Shown here one piece after another: positions 10,159-20,075 of a stretch of DNA of 22,272 nt. The DNA is from Paraglomus occultum. Its lineage: Eukaryota > Glomeromycota > Glomeromycetes > Paraglomerales > Paraglomeraceae. Location of the stretch: assembly GCA_910592205.1 (NCBI GenBank), contig CAJVPJ010000543.1, positions 1 through 22,272 of the forward strand, written 5' to 3'. Every line of letters begins with the position of its first letter. The stretch's first letter is position 1. The position numbers and the translations under genes were made by a program. Under the pieces are notes generated by a model. It ran no database searches and had not been told where the DNA came from. It was given only the letters and a program-made list of their open reading frames with translations.

Positions 10159-13100
10159 TTTGTGCAATATTTTATATTTGAGAGTTTTTTGGATGTTGCT
10201 TCATCGGTTGAAAGGCTTAGTAATCGTTGATTATTGTGTAACAGTGTAAAGTCGTACAATATTCATTTGACGTTCGGCAACGGATAATAATAAGTACTAC
10301 CAACTGGTTTTCATCGCCGTCTAGCGAATAGTATAAGTATGCTTGTCGGCGACTATTGCTTAGGTAAAGATTTTTTATAATAAGTGTTTAAAAAACCATC
10401 ACTATGAGTATAAGGTTCTAGTCAACGAACCTTTGTCCGATTCAGAGGGCCCTATAGTGTGCAAGCGGGCATTGTCAGGTACGTTGGTGGGGGCGAAGAC
10501 TGTTCGAACATAGGTCTCAATGCTGCAAGTCCAGAAGCTAGACGGAATTACTGTGAAGTAGTCTTTCCAATTTATAAGCCTAAAATTTACTCGATGATAA
10601 GTTTTGGATTACGTTAAAGCGCAGCTATCACACGGAGGCTATATTGTTTGAAAAATGTTACCAGAACCAAAATCATTGTAATCGTCAGAGGTATGATGTT
10701 TATATGCATACTTATTGGATTTTTGAATTATCGGCAAAGCTCGTTTCTTGTCTTCAAGTACGTATAGGTATTCGATGAGAGGAGTTAGTTTAGTGTAAAT
10801 GACATTTTACAAAGTATGTTGTAATTAGAATACAGTTCTTAATACCACGTATAGTGATATGTTAACTGTTAATACAGCGTCTTTGCTTCGTCAAAGAAGG
10901 AAGGAGCAAAAAGTTATATTCGAAGCATTCAGTAATCGCATAAAGTTACAAGTTAAAAGCATATTGACATTTATGATAGACTTTAATGCATATTATGTAC
11001 GGTTATATTACTGTTCGGGTTGAACTAAAAGTTAATCTGGGTTACAAAAGTCTTAGACAAGTAAGCAGTAGTCAAGGATGTTTTTTCTAATAAATTGGAT
11101 TAAAAAATAACCGATTAAAACCCACTAGCGTAATAAAGGGCTAAGCGGCTTTATCTCTTCTTTTTATGATTACATACTAATGATAGTAATCGCAGATGTA
11201 AATAGGTTTTCTAAAAGTAAAGTCTGTAAGTAAAAATGTAAACTAGTTTCATGTATCAGAAATAAATTCTTGCTGCTCTTTATTTTTATTAGTAATAGTG
11301 TAATGTTAGAATTATTAATTTTCAGAACCATTTAGTATTTTTTCCTACAAAATAGTTTATTTAAGATCTTTTTAAGATAACCCATAATTTGAATCTGCAG
11401 AGAGATTTTGACTTGCAAAAATCTTATTCAAGCAGAGTATAATTTGTGATAACGTGGTAACAAACAGTACGTTTTTCTATAAAATAGTACGTTCATAATA
11501 TTCGCTAAATAAGAAAACATCGCCAGTTTATCCGAGACTTGACGGGATGATCTAAGCAAGAAAATTACTTCTAAAGTAGAAAAAAAAAATATGAAAAATT
11601 GTATACGGTAAAACTCGCACGTACGGTAGGTAAAGATTTCCAGTATTACGTATGGAGGAAGAACAAAAAAATGGTGTTTTTTTTCCCGTACGGTACAGCC
11701 TGGATTTCGTAAAATATCAGATAAAAATTGAGGCATCACCTACGTGAAGGATTATGACTATTTCGGCATAAAGCATAATCGTTGAGTTTTTGGTTACAAG
11801 CGACATTGATATAATTCTTCGAAAGAAAAAAAGATAGAATCTCTGCAGATTTGCACAGTCTTCGTAATCTGCTCCAACAACAATACGGAAGACAAGAAAA
11901 TTGTGTATATGCTCTTCGCAAATAAAGCGCAACTTTTTGATCAATTGAGATGGGATGGATTGTGACTCGACAATTGCATATTTTAATATTCCGTTCAACA
12001 ACTTACTAATGTTGCTTGGGTTGTAGTACATTGTTCGGGTAAAGAAAAAACGATGAGAATAATCTGAGCAAAAAGGTATATTAGCAATGTTAATAACTCT
12101 CTGTGTTATGATTTGGACTTGATAAATAAAATTCGCGATTTATATATTGCTTTGCGCTATGCTATATGTGAAAATTGATTAAATTATAATGGTGTATAAA
12201 TCCGCGTAATAGGAACCTAGTGCAGTTAATGTTTATGCGTAGAAGTGGGTTAACTTTGGAAGAAGAGTTTCTGAATAGGCACAACACAAAATTTTTCGCA
12301 ACAGTAGGAAGTGTCGGAATAATAAAATATATCGTACACAACTAACAGCCATCGTATTAAAAGAATGTTATGTCTATCTAAATCTAACTCGTCATCTAAG
12401 ACCATATGTCAATGTTTTACGGTATATTATATATCGACCCATATACTACTACGGAAGCTTAAAATTATAAACTAGGCAGAATTTAAACTATCCTTTTTAT
12501 CCAATAATAGCAATGTGCGTTTTAATCGACCGAAATAATGCAATTATTAGACATTGCTAGACCATGACATTCTACATACTATCACCGGAAGGTCGACTAA
12601 ATTAAGCGCTTACAAAAAACGTCATTTATTGAATAGATAAATCGATCTTAATGGTCAGTATACTTTATTAGAGAAATCAAATCGTTCAATATTACTTTAC
12701 ACGTAGACGGTTACTCCACTTGCGAGTTAGAGTATATTTGCTTGCAAAATACTGAATATATTTATTGGCTAATATTAGGGTTCTAATAATATAAATATAA
12801 AGCGTACAGTTTTACGCCTACACACAAGAAAAAACATCCCCTTGTTTTGAAGAAGTAATTTTTCGCTCGCGAAACTCAATCGTATCAGTATAGATTATAA
12901 AAACTAAAACCCCAATCCAGTATTGAAAAATCATTCTCTGTTTAACTAAGTTTGAATGGGTAAACATAATTGTACTTAGTGACCAATTCACTATCCGGAG
13001 ACGTTGATAATAATATTACAGCTAATGTTTTTTTGTTAAATTTCTTGATATGTCAATTAACAAATAACAAAAATTACGTGTATTTGCCATAGCGTAAATA

Positions 13101-13520
13101 ATTAATCTTAAATGGTCAATTACCTTGAGAATTTACATTCTAATGCGTACCATCTTGGTGCTTAACTAATTAAATTGAATGTTACAGATCAAGCTCTATA
13201 GCCGTGCGCAAATGTGCTCTAAAACATGTTTTTCGGCAATTAATATTAACTATCATGAGGACTATAATCTTACTGCAATTATTTTCAATTAAGTTAAATA
13301 TAGCCGTGGTTTGTAGGTGGCTCACAACTGTACGACTTTTACGATTACACTTCATAGTCAAATAAAAACACCGAATATGTTTGTGAATATTATTATGACA
13401 TCAATTTATTAAATATGTCAGATCGAGAGAAAAAAAGTTACATGTTCACGTAGATTATATAAAACAATTACGACATTCGATCACGTTAAATCGAGTTTCG
13501 TGACTTTACCAATAATTGTT
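10159..13520. other. 3.4 kb with no supportable gene
   Basis: The region contains the upstream region of the BTB-Sel1 gene and otherwise AT-rich sequence. Minus-strand frames at 11428-11739 and 11717-12031 overlap in different frames and have no recognisable motif. A slightly GC-richer patch on the plus strand (about 10400-10513) reads NEPLSDSEGPIVCKRALSGT before a stop and might be an exon relic. No tRNA, rRNA or transposon ends were recognised by eye. Confidence 0.4.
13405..13410 (-). promoter_or_regulatory. Candidate poly(A) signal of the Knh1-like gene
   Basis: AATAAA on the minus strand lies about 110 nt downstream of the TAA stop of the secreted Kre9/Knh1-like gene, a normal 3' UTR distance. 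In an AT-rich genome this hexamer is common by chance. Confidence 0.35.
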
Positions 13521-14081
13521 TTATTCTTTAGTCTTAAAAACTGTAAATTGCGAACTAGTTCCAGTAGCACCAGTTTGGGGGTCGGTTACTTTAACACTGT
13601 ATGTACTACCATCAGTGGCCCACGCTGGATCAACGAAAAAGTCTTTCGAACCGCTATTGGCATTTTGACCCTTTTTTAAACAATCGATTTTAGCAAAGAG
13701 TAAACTGGTTATTAAAATTTAAACAATTTATCTGATAAATAAACTTACCGTTGTGGTAAACACAACCCCGTCACCTTTTTTGATAATTTGAATATTTACC
13801 GGGCCTGTTTGGGAAAAAAAACTCTATTAATATTTGTTTTCAAACATATCCAAAAATCGGTTATATCGTATAGTAATAATACCTGAACCACATAGATTAC
13901 ACCACCAACTGACATTCTGCGTAGATTTAATCGCTCGTGCACCAGGACCTGGAGCCGGAACATTCATAACAGGCGTTGCACGTTTTTCATGACGGAGATT
14001 AACGGTAGGAGCACAAATAGCCAAGGCCGTAAACATTACAACAAGAACAGCCAAAAGTCTTAGAACTTTGAAAGTAGCCAT
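13521..14081 (-). CDS. Small secreted Kre9/Knh1-like domain protein
   Basis: Three exons, 14081-13883, 13804-13749 and 13670-13521, are joined by two 78-nt introns (GTATTA...AACAG and GTAAGT...AAAAAG). They encode 134 residues. The ATG at 14081 is chosen because it begins a clear signal peptide (MATFKVLRLLAVLVVMF, A-rich end near residue 24); the longer frame upstream starts only at TTG. HEKR at about 31-34 is a Kex2-type site. The mature part has NVSWW, then GPVNIQIIKKGDG, then FFVDPAWATDGSTYSVKVTD and SSQFTVF. This is the pattern of the yeast cell-wall synthesis Kre9/Knh1-like N-terminal domain (Pfam PF10342), an Ig-like fold found in secreted and GPI-anchored fungal wall proteins. There is no Ser/Thr-rich stalk or GPI signal, so it is probably freely secreted. 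A role at the wall or the host interface is inferred. Confidence 0.85.
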
Positions 14082-14177
14082 CTCGAAATTTGTGAAATAA
14101 AGTTTTCGAAGCAAAGTATTCAATTAACAAGCTAATGATCTTGCTTGATGAGATTTTGAAAGCAGACGCTGCTCCCG

Positions 14178-14185
14178 TTTAAATA
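14178..14185 (-). promoter_or_regulatory. TATA-like element upstream of the Knh1-like gene
   Basis: TATTTAAA on the minus strand sits about 97 nt upstream of the ATG at 14081, followed by a purine/pyrimidine-mixed leader. The position is reasonable for a core promoter but the match is weak. Confidence 0.3.
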
Positions 14186-14289
14186 TGTTTTCGGTTTGAA
14201 TTGCCCCCTAGCGCGTTATACATATTAATGTACACAGCTTTGATTTTTTTACAACAGCCTCCTTCCTCAACTGGAATTTAATATCATGT

Positions 14290-15050
14290 TCTTTGTTTTG
14301 CTGTCACAAGCATCAGATAATTACTTGGCAACCAACTAGCTTGAACGAATATTGTGTAAAGGATTACCAATTTAGTTTGTGCATTGCTGAAATGGAACTT
14401 AGCCGTGGTTTTTTTTAGCAGTTGCACAAGTACCCGATGATCCCTGCATTTGACAGATGTGTCACGAAAACCACCCAAGGTCTCATTTCCTTAACAATAT
14501 ACCTTAAAGGAATTCATTCTGTGCAGGAATTCCTCTTCTGCGCTAAATCAGTCGTGCATGAAAGTGGCGGAAACTGCTGAAATGGGACTTAGCCGCGCCG
14601 TGGGTTTTTTTTTGGTTCACACAAGCGTCCGATGATCACTGCATTTGTGTCACGATAACCTTTAAAGGGAATCCTTAAAGGGAATCATTTTGTGCAGGAC
14701 AGAAACGCGGGGAACTGCTGAAATGGAGCTTTAACCGGGCTTTTTATGCTGTCACACAAGCGTCCGATGATCACTGCAGTTGACAGATGTATCACGATAA
14801 CCCTAAAGGAACCATTTTGTGCAGAAATTCGCCTCTTTCTGCGCTAAATCAGTCGTACATGAAAGTGGACAGAAACTCAGGAAACTGCTGAAATGGGACT
14901 TAACCGATTTTTTTTTTTTTTGCTGTCACACAAGCGTCCGATGATCATTTACATTTGAGACAACCGCCTAAGTTTTTATTTTCCCGAACCAAAACGAATG
15001 ATAGTGAACAAACTCGGGAAACTGCTAGAATGGAGATTACTGTGGGGGTC
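14290..15050. repeat. Degenerate tandem-repeat array, copy B
   Basis: It has the same modules and order as array A (3495-4660). ACAAGCGTCCGATGATC-type blocks lie at about 14302, 14420, 14612, 14752 and 14930. Between them are CTGCGCTAAATCAGTCGT, AGTGG-CAGAAAC and AACTGCTGAAATGG modules and T-tracts. Spacing is 118 to 192 bp. Two adjacent short duplications, TTAAAGGGAATC at about 14660-14690, show ongoing slippage. This copy lacks the MITE present in array A and so shows the empty site. No coding function is seen. Confidence 0.7.
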
Positions 15051-16420
15051 AGATCCCTTATACTTTATTCGGATAGTCAACTTTGTCTGACAATATTTTC
15101 GTACATTGATCTACAGTCGATCTGTCGTGATTTAGGAAATTGCACTAACCTCCTTTCTAAATTTACTAACTGCCAAGAGTCCGGCTATTTTTATCCTAAT
15201 TGCCTATGTCTATATCAAGCATCTCTCTTACTTCCATGTTGTACAATAGGATCTCCCGTTGACGGGATCAGACTTCTGGCGTGCGCTTGGGGAGAGGGTG
15301 TGCATATATCCGCACCATGTTACGATGTGAAGATAGCCAATAATATTGCTCGTAATCGTCATTATTATCATTTTAACGTAACGATTCGTTGCTCATCTTA
15401 TATTCAGTATGCAACGGATAGTACTGGAATGGACAACAAGGAGGTTATATGATTTCTTTATCCACTTGTCAAGGTCAACATTACTAGTGGTTGGATTTGT
15501 ATTTTTGTATGTAATACTACTTTCTGTCTATTATTAGGAATCGTTCTGTTGGCCGTGCCATGTCAGGATATCAGAAAAAAATTTATTATAGAGATTTAAT
15601 CACATGACGTGCACGTAGAGAGGTTTACTCGGTTAAGCAAAGCAAAATTTCCTCTATTATGTTATCGTACCCAGAAATTATTTTAAATCTATGATTTGGC
15701 AGGTTTAATAAAAAAAAAACCTTGATTGCTCTTCTCAGACGAGAAGATCGTTGATTATATACACTATTATAAATAAGAGTAAGCTTTATGATTCTTCGTG
15801 TGATGGTAACTGTAGGATATCTGATGAGATTTTAGCAAGTTTTTGACCGTAACGTTCTTTTAAAGGCAGTTCTAGCCGGATACAATTTGTTAGTTTCTTT
15901 GTTATCAGGTGGAGATATGGTTGTTGTAGGTTTTGATGACGTTTTTCTGACATTTTGAAGTTTGTTCGGCGGATGGATAAGTTCGATTAATGATTTGTAT
16001 AATTTTGTTCTTTGTTGGAAGTTGTTTAGTCGGCTGATGACGTTCGTCTACTTGATTCGAGGGATGATGACGTACTTCTGGATTTGAATTCAAAATTATA
16101 AAGCTTTGCACAAAAGCTTGTCGTTGTGATCACGGCTAGTAAAACATGAGAACTTCCTTTGTCTTCTCGTGGATTTCTCGTATTTAATTCATGGAATAGT
16201 ATAATGTCGAAGTTTGCTAGATTTAAAGTCGAATTGCTGGCTGCTCACGTATTGTGTGACATATGTGGTAAACGTAGTTATGTCATTCCGTATTTGCGCG
16301 CTGATTTTGATAGTAGTGGCCATTATATGAACTTATGTTTGGCGTGAAGTATGATATGACATTTAAACAAACATATCTAAGAAAATTGATATGCAAGCGA
16401 GTTGAGTTAAAGCTTACAGT
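15051..16420 (+). pseudogene. Decayed gene of unknown family, copy B
   Basis: It is colinear with 4661-5960. The first part is open from about 15029 to 15452 (TIFSYIDLQSICRDLGNCTN, later ACAWGEGVHISAPCYDVKIA and NNIARNRHYYHF), better preserved than in copy A. A GTATGTAATAC...TTATTAG intron-like segment follows near 15507-15537. The middle (15740-16140) is broken by frameshifts where copy A is open. The end at 16204-16347 is open and contains LCDICGKRSYVIPYLRADFD and HYMNLCLA. It has one CxxC pair and a cysteine near the end, suggesting half or all of a zinc ribbon. About 123 bp at 15554-15676 are absent from copy A. The two copies preserve different parts, so neither alone is functional. Confidence 0.55.
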
Positions 16421-16509
16421 AATTAATAAAAGCTTTTATAGCAAAAAAAGTTTTGATATTGTATAATGTACTGTACTTACGGTGAGTTTATTTACCCTTT
16501 AACAATGTT

Positions 16510-16674
16510 ATGGGAGCCAATTATTCAAGCACGTTATCAGAGGCAAATTTGAATGTTGCGCGCCAATCTGTGAATTTTTCGGTACATAGATATCAAATTG
16601 AACATGGATGCAAAGTTAAGAAAAATACTATTGGTTTTCAGGACGTATTCTGGTCGGGTTCTCTTGTATTTTGA
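16510..16674 (+). CDS. Short ORF with N-terminal myristoylation-like start
   Basis: ATG at 16510 opens a 54-codon frame ending in TGA: MGANYSSTLSEANLNVARQS at the start and GFQDVFWSGS near the end. Glycine at position 2 with Ser at position 6 matches the N-myristoylation pattern. It has no transmembrane segment. It lies between copy B and copy C of the decayed gene family and could be a conserved exon, a relic, or chance. No family was recognised. It is listed because its composition is protein-like and it falls in a stretch with no other explanation. Confidence 0.25.
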   Translation: MGANYSSTLSEANLNVARQSVNFSVHRYQIEHGCKVKKNTIGFQDVFWSGSLVF

Positions 16675-16830
16675 GAACATAAACAGCAGCCAAATTAAGA
16701 TAGACAAACATATTGACAATGTAAAAATATAGCGTGGTAAGCAAAAGACGAGTGGTCTTTAGCACCCTTATAATTTTAGTCGGTCAATCGGGCACACCTT
16801 TTCCATAAAAACAAAACTCGGTTTATTTTT

Positions 16831-17018
16831 CAGTGCATTGACCTACTGTTGATCTGTCATGATTTAGGAAATTTCGCTAACCTTATTTCTAAATTTGTAA
16901 CTGCAAAGTCCGGCCATTTTATATATATCTATATTTAGATTTAAAAGTAGAACTAGCTCTTGATCTAGCTCTTGATCTAGCACTAGCACTGGCTCACTTT
17001 TTCGCCTCCATGCTGTAG
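16831..17018 (+). pseudogene. Third, truncated copy (C) of the decayed gene family
   Basis: The segment matches the beginning of copies A (about 4690-4860) and B (about 15110-15200). It starts near GATCTGTCATGATTTAGG, continues through CTAAATTTGTAACTGC and AAAGTCCGGCCATTTT, and ends near CACTGGCTCAC and CGCCTCCATG. It contains a perfect short tandem duplication, AGCTCTTGATCT twice, at about 16957-16980. Nothing downstream of that point matches the rest of copies A or B, so only the 5' part was copied or retained. Confidence 0.5.
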
Positions 17019-17479
17019 TCTTTTTTAATACCAAAACTGTGTATCGTTGCTCAAGCATAGAAATGTAAATATTCCGTGTATCGACTTTTCATATTGCACA
17101 CTGATATTCACTTGCTCTGTAATGAAGTAACATTTTCGATATTTGTTGTATTATGCCAAAGTTTCTTGCGTTTAGACAGCAAATTGTTTTTTGATTGCCC
17201 TTGACATCCATCTTATTGCTATTTACTATGCCCTTTAGCTATCCCATCGTATATTTCTTAACCAATTATTTGTGGTAAATGTATAAATTTAATTTAGGTT
17301 ATGTGAAATTATTAAACCATTGTTATTTGCTTTGATACTATATTTTACACGATACACACAGATGAACAATTGGTTCAGAAATTTAGTTTATTATACATGA
17401 TCATTGCTCTTTTTTTGCCTTCTTTCTTCCTTTGCTATAGTTAAAGTTTAACTTTTAAATGCTAAGTATGTATCATGGT
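17019..17479. other. Intergenic, nothing recognised
   Basis: AT-rich sequence between the truncated copy C and the Tc1/mariner relic. No frame, repeat or RNA feature was found by eye. Confidence 0.4.
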
Positions 17480-17481
17480 TA

Positions 17482-18019
17482 CAGTGTGTAACGAAAAAAA
17501 CCGCCTTTCGAAAATTGAACATATTTTGTAAAAAAACCAAGCGGGCGTGTTGTTATGTTAGTAAACGTATTCAAGTAATAATTATCGTAATTAGTCCCGT
17601 TGTTCTCCCCCTTGTCCTTTGCAACATGGAGAGACTTGAAGTTCAACGACAAACAATTATCATTATTGGCTTAATGGCGTCCAATCCCTAAATGAAAGAC
17701 CAATATTCCTTATCGCATCGAAAACATGTGGCATATTGTCAAGAATAACGTTGAAACATGGATGTTAAGAAATAAAACAATTTGTGACCGAAGAATGGAC
17801 GCAATTCCAGAAACGACTGTAAAAATTAATTTCATCGATAAAAAAAAAGAGTTGTGAGCTTGTTTTGCAGAAAAATTGTGATAGAATTTTGTATTGAAAA
17901 ATTTACCTGCAATAAAGCACATTATAAGCTTTTAAAAAAATTTGGAACTGTTTAAAAATTTTGCATGGCCATTGAGTTATGGTATATTTTATGATAGCGG
18001 TTTTTTTCGTTACACACTG
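17482..18019 (+). mobile_element. Tc1/mariner-type element, 538-bp non-autonomous relic
   Basis: The ends form perfect 23-bp terminal inverted repeats: CAGTGTGTAACG at the left continues through an A-run to CCGC (17504), and 17997-18019 is its exact reverse complement. TA flanks both ends (17480-17481 and 18020-18021), the target duplication expected for the Tc1/mariner superfamily. The inside keeps only the 3' part of a transposase (see 17666-17882), so the element is a deletion derivative. Perfect repeats suggest it moved fairly recently, probably mobilised by a complete relative elsewhere. Confidence 0.9.
17666..17882 (+). pseudogene. Remnant of Tc1/mariner transposase C-terminus
   Basis: The plus strand reads IENMWHIVKNNVETW from 17717. 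This matches the segment around the third catalytic acidic residue region (IENLW...K) of Tc1/mariner DDE transposases. It is followed by MDAIPETTVKINFID and, after a stop, ACFAEK, the family's usual C-terminal end. Stops and frame changes before and after, and loss of the DNA-binding domain and the first catalytic residues, make it non-functional. The minus-strand frame at 17710-17922 is its shadow. Confidence 0.75.
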
Positions 18020-18233
18020 TATGTATGATTCTAGACTTCGAACTATAGAAGAAAAGTTTTTCTTTCAAATATGAAAATCTTATTACCCAGCCAAAATTCT
18101 TTCATATCATCGGACATGACATGTCACATGACGAAAATAATTAATTTTTATTCGCTGAGATTCGATTTGCCTCTATCAATGCAGATTGCGTTTCACTAAT
18201 TTCCATTTTCTCATGTATACAAGTATGCGAATG

Positions 18234-18538
18234 TTAGCCCTTATTAACATAACTATCTAAACTTTTTTGTTTAAGATTCTCTGTGTATCTTAATTCCATT
18301 AATGTTTGTACCTATATAGTACAGCAATGTCTTCTGGTAGAATCTTCGGCTCGGTTGAATACTGTAAAAATTGTGTTAGTGTTTTCAAAGCAGTAACTGC
18401 CTGGTGGAGAGAGATGGTTGGTCTTATTTCCGCTTCTTCATTTGTATTACTCTCAACTTGTGTATCACTTAAAACGGACTTATAAATAAAGTTTTCATTA
18501 GTTTTATTATTCGACTGGTACCGGTAATAGGTGTACAT
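18234..18538 (-). pseudogene. C-terminal fragment of a pogo/Tigger (CENP-B-like) transposase
   Basis: A minus-strand frame from 18538 reads TNEEAEIRPTISLHQAVTAL, then KTLTQFLQYSTEPKILPEDI and AVLYRYK. A shifted frame continues with ENLKQKSLDSYVNKG to a stop at 18234. An acidic linker, a helix with Leu/Ala repeats and a final KQ-S-DSY motif resemble the C-terminal tail of Tigger/pogo DDE_1 proteins. The catalytic core and CENP-B DNA-binding domain are absent, and a frame break lies at about 18300. The assignment rests on pattern similarity only; a host gene domesticated from such a transposase is an alternative. Confidence 0.45.
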
Positions 18539-18564
18539 AATACGATAAATTTATAAATTGAAAA

Positions 18565-18580
18565 ATATATATATATATAT
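18565..18580. repeat. (AT)8 microsatellite
   Basis: Eight AT dinucleotides directly upstream of the Tigger-like fragment. Confidence 0.9.
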
Positions 18581-18789
18581 AATAATAAGCATAATGATTT
18601 ATTTGAGATAAAGAGCTAAATACTAAATTTCCACGTCTAGGCTGTAGGTTCACTGTTGTGTAGTTTCGTTGCTAACAGAATTGGAACGTGTTTTTCTTTG
18701 TAATTTACGATGGTAAAGCGGTTTGATTGGTATGAGACATACGAACGAAATTGTTCGTAATTTGTAACACCAGACACTTTTAAATTACC

Positions 18790-18810
18790 TTATTATTATT
18801 ATTATTATTA
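18790..18810. repeat. (TTA)7 microsatellite
   Basis: Seven perfect TTA units in non-coding DNA. The surrounding 18581-19408 has no gene that I can support; a short GAGGTGCTGAGGTGCTGA duplication occurs near 18969-18987. Confidence 0.9.
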
Positions 18811-19408
18811 TCAGTAGTCATCGCCACTATCACTTTGTTATTGTAATAAAAATTTCGTTCGCTGTAATTAGTATTTACTATTATGAAAGTGTCGTAACTG
18901 AATGGTTGACGCCTTCTAAGTTCGCTCGATTAAGTGTAAAACTAGACTGATTAGGTTTTATTAGTGCTGATGAGGTGCTGAGGTGCTGACCGAGCTGAAA
19001 AATCTTGTTTACCATATATAGAATGATCAACATTAAATAATACTGTATATGGTAATGAATTGCATCTCACATCAGGTTCTCAGTCTACTGCTCTACTTCA
19101 ACGTATGGCAAAAGCGCCATTAAACTTTTGGCACTACAGATATATCTAACCAATTCTGTAATTCGTTCTGCTTCTGTTAAAATCAAAATTCGGTAAGAAA
19201 ATACAACGCAGGTTCTGCGGACTTACGCCACCGAAGTAAATCATCTTATCTAAAACCTTGTAACACCCAAAATTGACGAAAAGGGTAATAGATACCTTAT
19301 TGGCGTTAGTAGTAAACCGGATAAATCAAAAAATTTTTCTCTGAACAAGAAAACAACAGGAATAACAACCACTTCATGTATGACAAATTAATTCCTTGTT
19401 TATATTCG

Positions 19409-19441
19409 CCAATTATTGGTTAAGCCCATCAAGTATAAATT
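19409..19441 (+). promoter_or_regulatory. Candidate core promoter of the secreted peptide gene
   Basis: CCAATTATTGG (19409-19419) carries CCAAT on both strands. TATAAATT follows at 19434-19441. The ATG of the secreted peptide is 176 nt further on, leaving room for a leader of about 150 nt. The intervening sequence is open in frame from a TTG at 19416 but has no ATG, consistent with an untranslated leader. Confidence 0.3.
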
Positions 19442-19616
19442 ACGCTGTAAAATCCCGGTGGGCATAGAACGATTTCCTTCGACTGAGCTTGGGTCTTGGT
19501 CAATAAAACCTCACGCTCTTTTACAAAAAGAAAATCAATCCACTTGGTCTTATCGACTTTCTCTTGACGTACCAAATCCGCATCTACCCCAAAAGACGTC
19601 TTCCTATTCCAACAAA

Positions 19617-19957
19617 ATGACCAAGCTTCTTCGCTTAACTCTTATCGCCCTCGCCGTTATTGTACTTGCAAATGTCGTTGTGTCGATGCCACTCCCGGTC
19701 AACAAAAGGTGAAGAGAGGAAATTTCAATGCATCATTTTACTACTAATACTGATATGTTACCACACGCTCACCAAACTTTCTCCTAAAAACCATTAATAT
19801 GAACAAAAAAAGATTCGGCCCAGTCAGTGATTGGGGTGAAGACCGCATCCAAGTTACTTGTAACAGACGAAGAGCATGTCCTCCTCATCTTGATGGTGGT
19901 GGCGGTCACAAAGGTCCAAGCAACAGCGATCCATCTCCCCCTGACGGAGATAACTAA
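19617..19957 (+). CDS. Secreted Kex2-processed small peptide precursor
   Basis: Exons 19617-19708 and 19813-19957 are joined by a 103-nt GT-AG intron (GTGAAG ... AAAAAAAG) and encode 78 residues. The ATG at 19617 begins a strong signal peptide (MTKLLRLTLIALAVIVLANV, cleavage expected near VVS-MP). PVNKR follows. The Arg codon of this KR dibasic Kex2 site is split by the intron (AG/A), so splicing creates it. The predicted mature part of 47 residues starts FGPVSDWGEDRIQVTCNRRR, has a second cysteine in ACPPHL, then a Gly4 stretch, KGPSNSD, and an acidic proline-rich end SPPDGDN. A prepropeptide with signal, KR and short polar product is typical of fungal pheromones and of small secreted effectors or plant-peptide mimics. 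I see no CAAX or exact known hormone motif, so function is open. Confidence 0.75.
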
Positions 19958-20069
19958 ATAGTTCAATTTATTGTATAAACAACCACGTATTACTAATTAC
20001 TTGACTTACCATATGCATAACAGCGACATTTATATTTAGTAATACTTTTTGTTTAAATGGTGGTTTAAC

Positions 20070-20075
20070 AATAAA
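20070..20075 (+). promoter_or_regulatory. Candidate poly(A) signal of the secreted peptide gene
   Basis: AATAAA about 113 nt after the TAA stop at 19955-19957, a distance similar to that seen for the Knh1-like gene. Confidence 0.35.

Noticed and set aside
11428..12031. Two overlapping minus-strand frames of just over 100 codons
   Set aside because: Hydrophobic, low-complexity composition, mutually overlapping in different frames, no recognisable domain or splice logic.
14284..14478. 64-codon minus-strand frame starting MGGFRDTSVKC
   Set aside because: Lies wholly within repeat array B; equivalent units do not keep it open.
18730..18900. Inverted words (CGAACGAAATT / AATTTCGTTCG and GACACTTT / AAAGTGTC) suggesting another MITE
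   Set aside because: The arms are short, their order is not consistent with a single pair of terminal repeats, and no target duplication was found.
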